From Bartonella sp. M0283 (GTDB lineage: Bacteria; Pseudomonadota; Alphaproteobacteria; Rhizobiales; Rhizobiaceae): a DNA stretch of 64,000 nt. Where the stretch lies: assembly GCF_016100455.1 (NCBI RefSeq), contig NZ_JACFSK010000001.1, forward strand, positions 186,001-250,000, given 5' to 3'. The translations under genes and the position numbers were made by a program. Below are positions 25,578-34,166 of this stretch, piece by piece. The notes beneath the pieces are model-generated. The model worked only from the letters and a program-made list of their open reading frames with translations. It searched no databases and had not been told where the DNA came from. Within the stretch, counting starts at the first letter, position 1; the number at the start of each line of letters is the position of its first letter.

Positions 25578-27218
25578 ATGCCTTCAAATACCAATACCGA
25601 TAAAGAGAACGATAAGCTTGAACAAGCAACTGAAGCAGATAAAAAATTCATTGCTTTTAAAAAGCGCATGTTCTGGCTTGGTATCGGCTTTTTAATTGCA
25701 GCAATAGTTCTCTCTCTCCCGAATTATTTTTTTCTTGAAACAGCTAACAATATTCTTGGGGTGGGCATTTTTTTATTCGTTGTTTTGGCAGACATATTCA
25801 TCTTGCTTCCGGCAATCATTACGAAAGAAACAAACTGGTTTGCACTTCTAGGCTCGACTATTTTATGTATTGTTTTCCTCTGTCTATCGTTGTTTTACCC
25901 TTTTCAGCACTTTCAATATAGATTGAAAGTTATTTCCTTGGTTGCGATTGTTGCAACGCTTTTATTTGTGCTTTTGAATAGCTGGATTAATGCAGCTTTT
26001 TTCCCGTCGAAAAATGCCGATATTCGCCAAAGTGTCGATTTTGCCAGCAACCGTTTTGCCGTTGATGTTTTAAACGTCACTTTAATTCTTGGCACTTTGT
26101 TCGGGACAATTGCTTTTCTGTATTTTTATCCGGATAAAGACAATTCAACCTTTTTCGGTGGTATTGATATTAAAAATGTAGCCCTCGCCACGGCCGGTCT
26201 TGTCACCTTTTTCTGGGCTGCCAAAGCGACAAAAAACAAATCAATCGAGCTTGAAGAAAAGAAGCAGGATGGCAAACGCCACGATAATGAAATCGCAATG
26301 GCAAAACAGCGTGATACTGCCCAGCTTATCGCCGAAGCATCGAAACTTCTAAGCAGTGAAAGCGATGCGCAAAAATATGCAGGTCTTTCCTTTTTGAATG
26401 CAGTTGCAAGTGACCCTGAAGGTCCTCTTAGAAAAGAAGCATTTGATTTGATAGCAGATTTTATAACCGGTGCTAGTGACGTCACCACAGCGAATAAAGC
26501 CCGACTACGCGCAATGATTTACGCTGATCAACTTGTCGAAAATAATCCGCGTCATTTTCATATCGACGAATACATAATAGTATCATGTACAGACTGTGAT
26601 GGACCGGATGACGATGTAAATGATTTGAATGAGTTTGAGATTAAAAATTTATACGTTTCATATATTGGATTAACTTTTGATTACGAATTTATCCAGAGAG
26701 TTGTAAAACCAAAATCTATGGATCAATTCGGATTTTTAAACTGCTTTTTTTATGGTGCAAATCCCGAATTTACATTGCCGATAATTGATCAGATTGCTAC
26801 CTTCAATTGCCATTTCCAGAATTGTAAAATCCGATACATCAATTGGTCTCCATACGCGATGACGGAAAATCCTATGACTGGAAAAATCGATGAGGCGCGA
26901 ATTATACCCAAGAGTTACCTTTCGGATGACAATGATAACTACGATACTTTCTCTGAATGCGACTTTAGTGATTGCTTGAACTGGCTATATGTGCGTCGTT
27001 CAGTAGAAAAAAGTGACAGACAAGTTGTATTTGATAAGTGCTTTTATTATCCGGGATGCGAGCCAGGAGGTTTCGAGGAAGACGATGATGGGAAATTGTT
27101 AACGAAAGTTACTTCAGAAAAACAATTTAATGAACTGTTGGATGATCCTTTTTACTTGCAGTATTCCCCACCGAAAAAAAATAAACGCAAAGGGTCGCGT
27201 GCGCATAAAAATAAATGA
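25578..27218 (+). CDS. Six-span membrane protein with pentapeptide-like C-terminal domain
   Basis: A 546-residue protein with six predicted spans (about 28-50, 57-80, 85-106, 115-140, 163-182, 196-213). A charged helix follows (AKQRDTAQLIAEASKLLSSE) with KYAGLSFLNAVASDPEG, which recalls the LGGIYALERIA linker of membrane-bound pentapeptide-repeat proteins. The cytosolic end (about 340-510) has degenerate CDFSDC, CFFYGA and CHFQNCKIRY units like an eroded pentapeptide helix. It ends in a Lys-rich tail. Related architectures occur among defence and toxin genes, but activity is unknown. It is divergent from the AbiJ-like gene; whether the two act together is untested. Confidence 0.7.
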   Translation: MPSNTNTDKENDKLEQATEADKKFIAFKKRMFWLGIGFLIAAIVLSLPNYFFLETANNILGVGIFLFVVLADIFILLPAIITKETNWFALLGSTILCIVFLCLSLFYPFQHFQYRLKVISLVAIVATLLFVLLNSWINAAFFPSKNADIRQSVDFASNRFAVDVLNVTLILGTLFGTIAFLYFYPDKDNSTFFGGIDIKNVALATAGLVTFFWAAKATKNKSIELEEKKQDGKRHDNEIAMAKQRDTAQLIAEASKLLSSESDAQKYAGLSFLNAVASDPEGPLRKEAFDLIADFITGASDVTTANKARLRAMIYADQLVENNPRHFHIDEYIIVSCTDCDGPDDDVNDLNEFEIKNLYVSYIGLTFDYEFIQRVVKPKSMDQFGFLNCFFYGANPEFTLPIIDQIATFNCHFQNCKIRYINWSPYAMTENPMTGKIDEARIIPKSYLSDDNDNYDTFSECDFSDCLNWLYVRRSVEKSDRQVVFDKCFYYPGCEPGGFEEDDDGKLLTKVTSEKQFNELLDDPFYLQYSPPKKNKRKGSRAHKNK

Positions 27219-27805
27219 TTTTTCATCAAAGTTTAAATCACTGCCACCTCCATCAACCCAAGTCGGACTGTTACCTTGTCTATTCGTTTGGGGTGGAAAG
27301 GTGAGCTATTAATTTGCTTTCTTGTTCGGCGTAAAGAAGGCGAGCGAGGGGCGGTTGATCGCTCTGCGAAGTCGGTAGTCTCAAAGCCGGAATTTGCAGA
27401 GCCGGTATCGGCGAAGATGCTTGTTGCGAAGTTGATGTTCTCAAAGCCGGTATTGGTGAATACGCTCGTCCCTAAGCGGATATTTCCCGAAGCTGAGGTT
27501 TTTGAAGCTTGTGTCAGCGAAACCGCTCATCCCGTCACAGCTCGTTCAAAAAGCGATCGTCTCGAAACCCGTGGCTCGGTAAACGCGAGTTCCAAAACCA
27601 AGTATTCTGAAGCCGGTTTTCGTGAAACCGATAGTCCTGAAAGCAGTAACATCGAAAGACAACCGCACCGTTGGCTTCAACCGCAGCATTCACGCCTAAA
27701 ACCGTTTGTCGATCAGTTTATCGGTGAAGCAAATGACGCGAAAATCAAACCGGTTTCAGTATTGCATCACCGGATTGTTCCGCGAATTTTTTCTCTCTTT
27801 AAAAC
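27219..27805. other. Low-complexity gap with degenerate short repeats
   Basis: About 590 bases with degenerate copies of a CAAAGCCGG/TATTGGTGAA-like motif spaced roughly 27 bases apart (27370-27640). A long forward frame (27276-27962) is open across it but its composition (SVVSKPEFAEPVSAKMLVAK) is repeat-derived and it runs into the convergent glycosyltransferase gene. No gene is supported. Confidence 0.5.
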
Positions 27806-28615
27806 TCAAGGGTTGTATTGGCCGAGGCAAGCTTTGAACAGAATCTTCAAAACTGCAAGATTTCCTTTGAAGTTACTAATTTTTGTCGGCACTTCTCCAA
27901 CAGGGTATTCTCTTCTGGTTGCTATTTCTTTGCATTTATATCCAAGCTTGGGAGCGCGATAGGATAAATAGGCTAGAAGCTCATATGTCATGAATATATC
28001 GCGAAAGGGGGCAACCTTCGGGTCAAGCAGCATTTTGCTGCTGTAAGCTCGGAAGCCCTGTGTGGTATCTGTCCATTTGAAGCCGGAAGCAAGGCTCAAA
28101 CATGGGGCATGGATGTATTTGATAGCAAAGTCTCTCGACTTTGGTGTGTTGATAGCAGTTCCTCCGGTGATAAAGCGGGAAGCCTGCACGAAATCGGTAC
28201 CGTCTTCAAGCTCCTTGATAAATCGCGGTATTGCTTCAGGGTCGTCCTTGTTATTGCCATCAATTGTAATAATGCCTTCGTACCCCTGTTCAAGTGCGAA
28301 AGCATAAGCGCATCTAAGCTGCGCACTCAATTTGCCGGGGCCGGTTTTAACAAGAAGGCCGCTCACATTCATTTCTTTAAGAAAGTCCGGTTCGAGCGAG
28401 CCATCCGTGCTGCCACCATCTATAATAATAATATCGGCCATATCGGAAATATTGTGCGATTTCATGCGGGCAAGAAGGTTCTTTATACGCGCTCCCTCGT
28501 TGATGACGGGGATGACCACGCAATAGGGATGATGTCTTGAAGACCATAAGGCGACCTTCATTGAAGGCACTTGCCAATCTTTATTGTTCACTGTGACTGA
28601 TTGCGGATTATTCAT
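27806..28615 (-). CDS. Soluble family 2 glycosyltransferase
   Basis: With ATG 28615 the product has 269 residues; an upstream extension of 25 codons would overlap the preceding gene. It has the GT-A fold motifs YCVVIPVINEGARIKNLL, IIIDGGSTDGS and IITIDGNNKDDPEAI, the last carrying the metal-binding acidic residues, then TQGFRAYSSKML and RDIFMTYELLAYLSYRAPKL. No membrane span is visible, unlike the other transferase at the head of this operon. DPM1-like proteins have this layout, so a polyprenyl phosphate is a plausible acceptor. It is the last of six leftward genes. The substrate is unknown. Confidence 0.82.
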   Translation of the reverse strand: MNNPQSVTVNNKDWQVPSMKVALWSSRHHPYCVVIPVINEGARIKNLLARMKSHNISDMADIIIIDGGSTDGSLEPDFLKEMNVSGLLVKTGPGKLSAQLRCAYAFALEQGYEGIITIDGNNKDDPEAIPRFIKELEDGTDFVQASRFITGGTAINTPKSRDFAIKYIHAPCLSLASGFKWTDTTQGFRAYSSKMLLDPKVAPFRDIFMTYELLAYLSYRAPKLGYKCKEIATRREYPVGEVPTKISNFKGNLAVLKILFKACLGQYNP

Positions 28616-28620
28616 TTGTT

Positions 28621-28977
28621 TTATGAAACCTTGATCGTGATAAGAGCGACACCTGCTATGACGAGTAATATTCCGAGAATTGTCGTCCAATAAAACGTTT
28701 CACGGAATATCAGAAAAGAACATAGAGCAACCGCAGCAATAGCACCGGATGTCAAAATCGGATGCGCAACATTGAGCGGAAATTTTGCAAGTGCCGCTGC
28801 ATAAAGCAAAAATGCACCGCCATAAAGAGCCAATCCGAGCCAGAACGGCCAATTTGTCAATGCACCTGACGGGTCGCTCAGGGAAGGAAATTTTCTGGGG
28901 GGCATCATAGCAATTTTGACCAGAACACTTGCCGAAGCATTGCACATAATCCCCAAAATCAGGATAGCCCACCTCAT
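28621..28977 (-). CDS. SMR/EmrE-like four-span transporter (ArnE/F type)
   Basis: A 118-residue protein with four spans (about 2-22, 45-66, 72-92, 96-116) in the small multidrug resistance pattern. In this family ArnE and ArnF together flip undecaprenyl-phosphate-aminoarabinose, and others export cations. Among glycosyltransferases and sugar enzymes a flippase for a lipid-linked sugar fits better than a drug pump. The conserved membrane Glu of EmrE (Glu-14) is absent from the first span here, where ILILGIMCNASASVLVKIAM is read, which also argues against proton-coupled drug efflux. It overlaps the upstream isomerase gene by four bases. Confidence 0.75.
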   Translation of the reverse strand: MRWAILILGIMCNASASVLVKIAMMPPRKFPSLSDPSGALTNWPFWLGLALYGGAFLLYAAALAKFPLNVAHPILTSGAIAAVALCSFLIFRETFYWTTILGILLVIAGVALITIKVS

Positions 28978-29807
28978 TGTCCAACTCCCGAATGTGGCCG
29001 ATAGGAACGGATTGCATTGGATAATGCGTGCTCGATCGACGCCAAATGGGGCGCATTTTTGGTTGCGACCATTTCAATCGTCACAACATGATCGGGCAAA
29101 TAGCGAATAAGCGCATCATGAACGCGACGATGATCGACACCACCATCCCCCAAAGGAACGAGATCCGGCTCACTTGCGTGAATATGTTTTATAATGTCGG
29201 AATATTGCTTCAAAACGGCTTCGGGATCTTCCCCGTTGATTTGAAGTGCACCGGTGTCGAATTGCATTCCGATGGCATTGTGGTTGACCAATCTCACAAT
29301 GGCCGCCGTGTCGGCACTATTTGTCATAAAATTGGCACCATAGCGCGGCGGGTTGGGTTCAAGACAAATGACAACACTATTCTTTTCGGCTATTTCACCA
29401 AGCCGGTAAAAAAATTCTGTTGCCTGCTTTTTGACCTCGTCATCATCAAGCCCGTTCCGGTCGCGGTTTTTGGGCGAACCGAACACTAATCGCGTTGCCT
29501 GAAGCCCATTTGCAATATTGCAGATCGCTTGCAGGTGGTCGAGCATTTCGTCTTTGATTGCATTGTCACCAAAAACATTGAGTCCCTGTGTGCCGAATAA
29601 CAAGGATTGCATTCCGGTGATCTCGATTCCCTGATCCGCCCACCAGTTTTTCACACGCAAAATATCTGTGTCTTTGGTCTCTCGCGGATTTTTAAAATAT
29701 TTTGCCGGTGCAATGTCGATGGCATCAACAGCGTATTTTTGTAAAAGTCGGGCGACTGCTGCATCTTCCTCGCTATCCCATGCAATATTCGATATGGAAA
29801 GCCTCAT
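28974..29807 (-). CDS. Sugar phosphate isomerase/epimerase-like TIM-barrel protein
   Basis: A 277-residue protein of the xylose-isomerase-like (AP endonuclease 2) barrel family. Typical pieces are the N-terminal MRLSISNIAWDSEED, AIDIAPAKYF, TRLVFGSPKNRDR, VVICLEPNPPRYGANFMTN (metal-binding Glu), GMQFDTGALQ (Asp), IKHIHASEPDLVPLG (His), and VVTIEMVA (Glu). These residues would hold the divalent metal. The family interconverts or dehydrates sugars and inositols, and specificity varies. The gene sits between the NAD-dependent epimerase-like and SMR genes with single- to four-base overlaps, so all belong to one operon. Confidence 0.82.
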   Translation of the reverse strand: MRLSISNIAWDSEEDAAVARLLQKYAVDAIDIAPAKYFKNPRETKDTDILRVKNWWADQGIEITGMQSLLFGTQGLNVFGDNAIKDEMLDHLQAICNIANGLQATRLVFGSPKNRDRNGLDDDEVKKQATEFFYRLGEIAEKNSVVICLEPNPPRYGANFMTNSADTAAIVRLVNHNAIGMQFDTGALQINGEDPEAVLKQYSDIIKHIHASEPDLVPLGDGGVDHRRVHDALIRYLPDHVVTIEMVATKNAPHLASIEHALSNAIRSYRPHSGVGQ

Positions 29808-30598
29808 TATTTGCCACCGTTTTCTTTTTCCAATTTTAAAGGTTCGCTCTGGGCGTAACTGCGAATTGCCTCTACAGTTTCCCTTACGCTATATTGATAA
29901 TTGCCGGAAGAGCCGAATAATGGCGCATATTTTGTGCGCATATCATATAAAACAGGCTCTTTTGCAAGCGTGTTGGTGAAGGCTTTTCCGAACCCCAGTA
30001 ACGATACATCACTCACGGAAATTGGTGCGCTTGTGAGGTGAACAAGGGAGAGTTTTTCTTCAAGTGCCACCTCTATATCATACCAGAGATTGACCATCGG
30101 ATAGAATTGGAAAACCGAGCGGCTTTCAATAGCGTCGAGGTTATTATTGTTGAGAAAATCGAAAATGATATTTTTTCGTAAACCCGGCCCGACAAGCCCC
30201 GGCAAACGGACAATGAGCTTGTTTTCAAATGTTTTGTCGACAAATTTTTCAAGCAGTCTGCGATGAAGCCCGTAAGCGTGTAAACCGGTCTCGTCAATGG
30301 CGGTTTCTTCATCCACATTGACGGGCTGTTTGAAAACGTCAACCGTGCTCACCAGTATAAACTGTTTACATTTGACCGTTTCAAGATGGCCGATAAGCCC
30401 GTTTATCTTTTTCAAATCCTCTTCAGGATTTTTGTTTGCGATCCACTTTTGCGCCGGTGCTCCGGCACAGACAATAGTGTCGAATTCCTTATTGTCGATT
30501 TCCTGAATATTGGTAGAACGATAGAAATCCGAAAAACGGGTTTGCTTGACAAGTGTGCTACCGACGAAACCGGAAAATCCGATCAATGCTTTTTTCAT
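29807..30598 (-). CDS. NAD(P)-dependent epimerase/reductase-like protein
   Basis: A 263-residue extended short-chain dehydrogenase-like protein. The N-terminus has the Rossmann motif GFSGFVGSTL, followed by DTIVCAGAPAQKW, then FILVSTVDVFKQP with the Ser/Thr position, and HAYGLHRRLLEKFV. In the last, the usual Tyr-x-x-x-Lys pair reads Tyr-x-x-x-Arg, so catalysis may be altered. The RLPGLVGPGLRKNIIFDFL segment fits the substrate domain. It probably modifies a nucleotide-linked sugar. It begins nine bases after the FAD protein gene and touches the start of the isomerase gene. Confidence 0.8.
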   Translation of the reverse strand: MKKALIGFSGFVGSTLVKQTRFSDFYRSTNIQEIDNKEFDTIVCAGAPAQKWIANKNPEEDLKKINGLIGHLETVKCKQFILVSTVDVFKQPVNVDEETAIDETGLHAYGLHRRLLEKFVDKTFENKLIVRLPGLVGPGLRKNIIFDFLNNNNLDAIESRSVFQFYPMVNLWYDIEVALEEKLSLVHLTSAPISVSDVSLLGFGKAFTNTLAKEPVLYDMRTKYAPLFGSSGNYQYSVRETVEAIRSYAQSEPLKLEKENGGK

Positions 30599-30606
30599 AA
30601 CTCAAC

Positions 30607-31743
30607 CTATAAATTGCTAAAGTCTTCTGTTTCCAGTTTTTCAAGGACATCATATATATTATCTATTTTGCCGCCAAGAATTGAATAAAATCCTTTGAGT
30701 TTATTATTTTTCTCGAAAAGAATGGGGCGGCCGTCATCGGTGTCGTTTTTGATAAGGATGGTTTTGACCTCGAAGAGTGAATCCACATATTTTGCATCCC
30801 TTACCGCCGGAATATAACGTGCGGCATCTCTTATCATCCGGTCAACCTGTGTGGCCTTATCATACCGGGCAAGAATTTTATAAGGGTTTGTGCCTTGTTT
30901 ATCGAGCCAGTCGAAATGCGGTGTATATCTGACATGTGACAATGTATGAAGCCCGCGCGCAGGGAAAGGCATAATCGAAAAAAATGGCCCGTCCATCACT
31001 GTAATTCCGAGATTTTCCAGTTCATCGGGCAATTCGATGAGAGCCATTTCGGTCACTTCATGTTTCAATCCGGTTTCTGTTCCGGTGAAGTCGCCGGTAA
31101 GCTGGTTCAACCCGCTATAGGTACAATTGAAAATATAGCGGCTGGTGATGACGCTTGCCGGTTGGTCAGCCTGTTTTACGGTAAGAACCAGTCTGTTATC
31201 GTGATCGTCGCGCGCAACACTCAGCGCTTCTGTCGAATAATAGACTTCAACACCCTGCCACTTAAGCTCTTCCACTGCCCATTCGGCAAGTTTCGTGGCA
31301 TCGAAAGCATATTCATGAACGAGGAAGGAATCTTCAACAAGTTGCGGGTTGAATAATTTTTTTACATCGGCCGGAGCGGGTGCAATATAAGCACCAATCT
31401 TGTCACAAAACCGTTCAAATTGTCTGGCTGTCACTTTAGAATTGTTTTTCGCAATCGCATAGATTTTTGTGAAATCCTGTTTCACCGCTTGCGGCCAATC
31501 TTTAATAAAGCGGGGAAGGTTACAACGACTGCGAAACGCGGTGGTGAAACTTCTTGGATAGTGATAACCGTTATGAACGCGCGCTTGATTGTTGTAGGAA
31601 GCGCGGGTTAACAGCTTTTTTTCTTTTTCAACCAGAACAACTTTTTTCAAACCGCGATTTTTGGCAAGATAAATCGCAATGGATGCGCCGTAAAAGCCAC
31701 CGCCAATGACAACTGCATCGGCCTTCATTTTATCTGCGATCAT
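30607..31743 (-). CDS. FAD-dependent oxidoreductase (DAO family)
   Basis: A 378-residue flavoprotein. The dinucleotide-binding motif VVIGGGFYGASIAIYLAKN is at about 11-29, and an acidic residue closes the fold at VVLVEKEKKLL. RASYNNQARVHNGYHYPRS follows, resembling the FAD and substrate region of D-amino acid oxidase-like enzymes, and the C-terminal GGKIDNIYDV restores the FAD-binding end. Such enzymes oxidise amines or hydroxyl groups. In this operon a sugar or amino-sugar intermediate is plausible. The ATG overlaps the upstream transferase stop by four bases, indicating coupling. Confidence 0.85.
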   Translation of the reverse strand: MIADKMKADAVVIGGGFYGASIAIYLAKNRGLKKVVLVEKEKKLLTRASYNNQARVHNGYHYPRSFTTAFRSRCNLPRFIKDWPQAVKQDFTKIYAIAKNNSKVTARQFERFCDKIGAYIAPAPADVKKLFNPQLVEDSFLVHEYAFDATKLAEWAVEELKWQGVEVYYSTEALSVARDDHDNRLVLTVKQADQPASVITSRYIFNCTYSGLNQLTGDFTGTETGLKHEVTEMALIELPDELENLGITVMDGPFFSIMPFPARGLHTLSHVRYTPHFDWLDKQGTNPYKILARYDKATQVDRMIRDAARYIPAVRDAKYVDSLFEVKTILIKNDTDDGRPILFEKNNKLKGFYSILGGKIDNIYDVLEKLETEDFSNL

Positions 31744-32870
31744 TGGGATGCCTTGCTTTTCTTGTTACCCGCTTTGGCAATCACGGTTTTCTTGTCGCTG
31801 CCCTTATTGCTGCTGACCTTGTCGGAAGCGGCTTTCTTTTCACTCGCTTTGGTAGATACCGTATTTTTGTTGCTATCGGCATCGGTAGATAATGTCACAT
31901 CTTCAATATTGAGCTTTTCGTTGCGTGTCATGCGCATGCTCGTAAATTCCTGACCGACATGATAGAGCGGGCCGGTATTGCTCAAACTCGATATATAAAG
32001 AATATATTCGCCCAAGACACAAAGAACGAGCGACAAAAGCAGAAACATACCGGATTGTTGAAGCGACATACTGACCCAGCCCGGAGCCACATTGTTTTTA
32101 AACAAAGCAATAACAATGATGTAGATCGAATAGACAAGGTTCGCCAAAGCGCCGAACAAAGACAAAAAGGTAACAAGCCTCATCGGTGCCTGAGTTGTTG
32201 ATACGAGCAGACGTATTCCCTTTACGACATCATCGCCCAATTGTTTTTTGGGGTTGGTCAAAGGCGTGAAACTGTATTTCAGATTGGCACGGGAAAATCC
32301 GCCACTGATCGGCAAATATCGATAGGTAACGACAGGCTGCGGATATTGGAGAATAAAATTGACAACGCGTTTGCTCAATAAACGGTATTGGGGTGTTTCT
32401 TTTGCCAGTTGGATACCGTTAAAGAATTTATATAATGCATCGAATGTTGCATAGGCGATGTGATAGGGAACGCTCTGCTTCGGCTTTTCCTGATTATCGG
32501 CAAAAACAACATCTGCTCCCGTTACCGCTTTTTCCAGCATTTGCGGCAGGAAATTGATATCATCAAGTTGCGGATCAATAACAAGCATGAAATCGCCAAG
32601 GGCATTTTCAAGCCCCACCCAGGCGGCAGTATCTCTGTCCACCTTTTTCGTAAGCGCATAAACTTGCACATTCGGGTAGCCGGCTTTGCCGGTCAGCCGC
32701 TTCAGCTCTGTTATGCTTTCATCCGTCGATGCATTATCGACGATGATGATTTCATAGTCGGAAACAAGTGGCGCTAACACTGTCGAGGCTGATTTTACAA
32801 TCGATTCCAGTTGTTCCACCTGATTGCGGACAACATATATAGCAGATAAAAATACCGGATAAGATGCCAT
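31740..32870 (-). CDS. Family 2 glycosyltransferase with two membrane spans and charged tail
   Basis: The family start is ATG 32870 (MASYPVFLSAIYVVRNQ), giving 376 residues; 80 more codons are open upstream but unlike the family. Motifs are IIIVDNASTDES and FMLVIDPQLDD, then the acceptor-side LPISGGFSRANLKYSF. Two spans lie at about 235-262 and 275-300. A Lys-, Ser- and Asp-rich tail of about 60 residues ends the protein (KAASDKVSSNKGSDKKT) and is not part of the family, adding to the repeat-like tails seen elsewhere in this genome. By analogy with ArnC and GtrB it loads a sugar on polyprenyl phosphate. It heads the six-gene operon. Confidence 0.83.
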   Translation of the reverse strand: MASYPVFLSAIYVVRNQVEQLESIVKSASTVLAPLVSDYEIIIVDNASTDESITELKRLTGKAGYPNVQVYALTKKVDRDTAAWVGLENALGDFMLVIDPQLDDINFLPQMLEKAVTGADVVFADNQEKPKQSVPYHIAYATFDALYKFFNGIQLAKETPQYRLLSKRVVNFILQYPQPVVTYRYLPISGGFSRANLKYSFTPLTNPKKQLGDDVVKGIRLLVSTTQAPMRLVTFLSLFGALANLVYSIYIIVIALFKNNVAPGWVSMSLQQSGMFLLLSLVLCVLGEYILYISSLSNTGPLYHVGQEFTSMRMTRNEKLNIEDVTLSTDADSNKNTVSTKASEKKAASDKVSSNKGSDKKTVIAKAGNKKSKASQ

Positions 32871-33370
32871 TTTACTTGATCGAATTAAAACAATTCCCTG
32901 ACTATTAAGAGATAAGATATATTTACTTCGATTTCCGGAGTAAATACGCAATGCTGGGTTGTAGTCTATTCCCCTCAATAGATACATAACCGCGGGAGCG
33001 GGTGCAAGCATCAATTTAGGCCTTTTCCCGCATAATCCTTGATGCGTTTTGAAGGGGGGTGTCATTTGCAACCCTTCATTTAAACGCAGACGTTCAATGC
33101 CGCCATTCAAGCTTGCTGTTCAGGCTAGCCATTCATCCCCCGTCATGCACACCGGTCATTTAAAACCACAATGAAAACAACGCACTTTGTGAGGGGCAGA
33201 AACCACACGAAACTGTTTTGAAAAATTTTTCTCATACGTAACGTTCTCTATCGTTCATCGCGTCTCTATCCATTTTCCATCTTTAACGTCAATGAATGTG
33301 AAAAATGGTGCAAGCGATATTTGTTTGTCCTTTCACTCCCGCATGAGAAATGGGGTGGAAGTCCTAAACG

Positions 33371-33396
33371 AAAAGGCAGGGGAGTGCCTGCCTTTT
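33371..33396. terminator. Bidirectional terminator-like hairpin
   Basis: A perfect 10-bp stem AAAAGGCAGG/CCTGCCTTTT with a six-base loop. T-tracts are part of the stem on both sides. It separates the reverse transcriptase module from the glycan operon. Confidence 0.8.
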
Positions 33397-33552
33397 AGAA
33401 ATAGAGTTGGAAGTCGGGATAAAAAGGCGGGTTGGACTTCCGCTTTACGGGGGTGACCTCTTTTATAAATTTACGGGGGTAACCCCTCTCATAAGTTACA
33501 AGCCAAGTTTGCTCTTTCAAGCGATAGTCCTTGCTACAAATAATCTTCTCTA

Positions 33553-33800
33553 AAAAATAGTCTTTCCTGCCGCATAACAAATTGCAACAAATCAATAAAA
33601 TTTCGGTCGCAATATAAATTTCCCGCCACTCAGAGAAAATCCGTTTTTGAAAATAGAATTCCCGTTGCGCCATTAGGGTCATTAAAAATTTAATGACCTT
33701 TATTAGCAAGGAAAAAATGCCGGTTTAGCGCATTAAGCACGAGCCTTGTTGCGCCGACAAGGTGCGGCAATTCGAGATATTCCTGCACAATATATTGCAA
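33553..33800. repeat. Direct repeat copy A (about 246 bp)
   Basis: Near-copy of 36415-36660 in the same orientation; by eye nearly nine in ten bases agree. On the minus strand it keeps the last 36 codons of the gene at 36550 in frame through its TAA (ELPHLVGATRLVLNALNRHF, then FLANKGH), with mostly synonymous changes, then the same hairpin (33677-33698, GGTCATTAAA/TTTAATGACC) and downstream sequence. Confidence 0.92.
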
Positions 33801-34166
33801 AGCATATATCATATAGGCAAACTTTTTTAATTGTGTTCAACCAGTTGTTAATTCAGCGTGGTCCTGATATTTGCACAATCAACGGAAAGGCAACTCTGTG
33901 TACTATTACTTTTGTGTGTGGGGGAGGAACTTTTGCAAAGTTTTTTGAACGCCTGTTGAGTAAAACAATTAGAAGTGTAGATAAAGCCCAACAATGAAAT
34001 ATCGCAAATTTTTTCGAGGTTTCATTCTTTGGAAAAACCGTTAAGTGGCTAATGTCAGTGTAGTAACCAGAATATTGTGAATTATTATTTCTCAATTTAT
34101 CGGAAAAAATATAACTAACTAATATTATTTATCAAACGTAAAACCAACCTTAAAACATAAGAGATA

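Larger units (their letters stand above)
32871..34166. other. Gap with terminator and one 246-bp repeat copy
   Basis: No intact gene is present. It holds the hairpin at 33371, the left copy of the direct repeat (33553-33800) and a 365-base AT-rich stretch after the reverse transcriptase stop. The frames seen here (33709-33395 leftward, 33746-33997 forward) are not protein-like. Confidence 0.5.

Noticed and set aside
27276..27962. 228-codon forward open frame
   Set aside because: Made of degenerate short repeats and overlapping the end of a well-supported glycosyltransferase on the other strand.
33395..33709. 104-codon leftward frame through the left repeat copy
   Set aside because: It reads the repeat in another frame than the known gene end and runs into the terminator.
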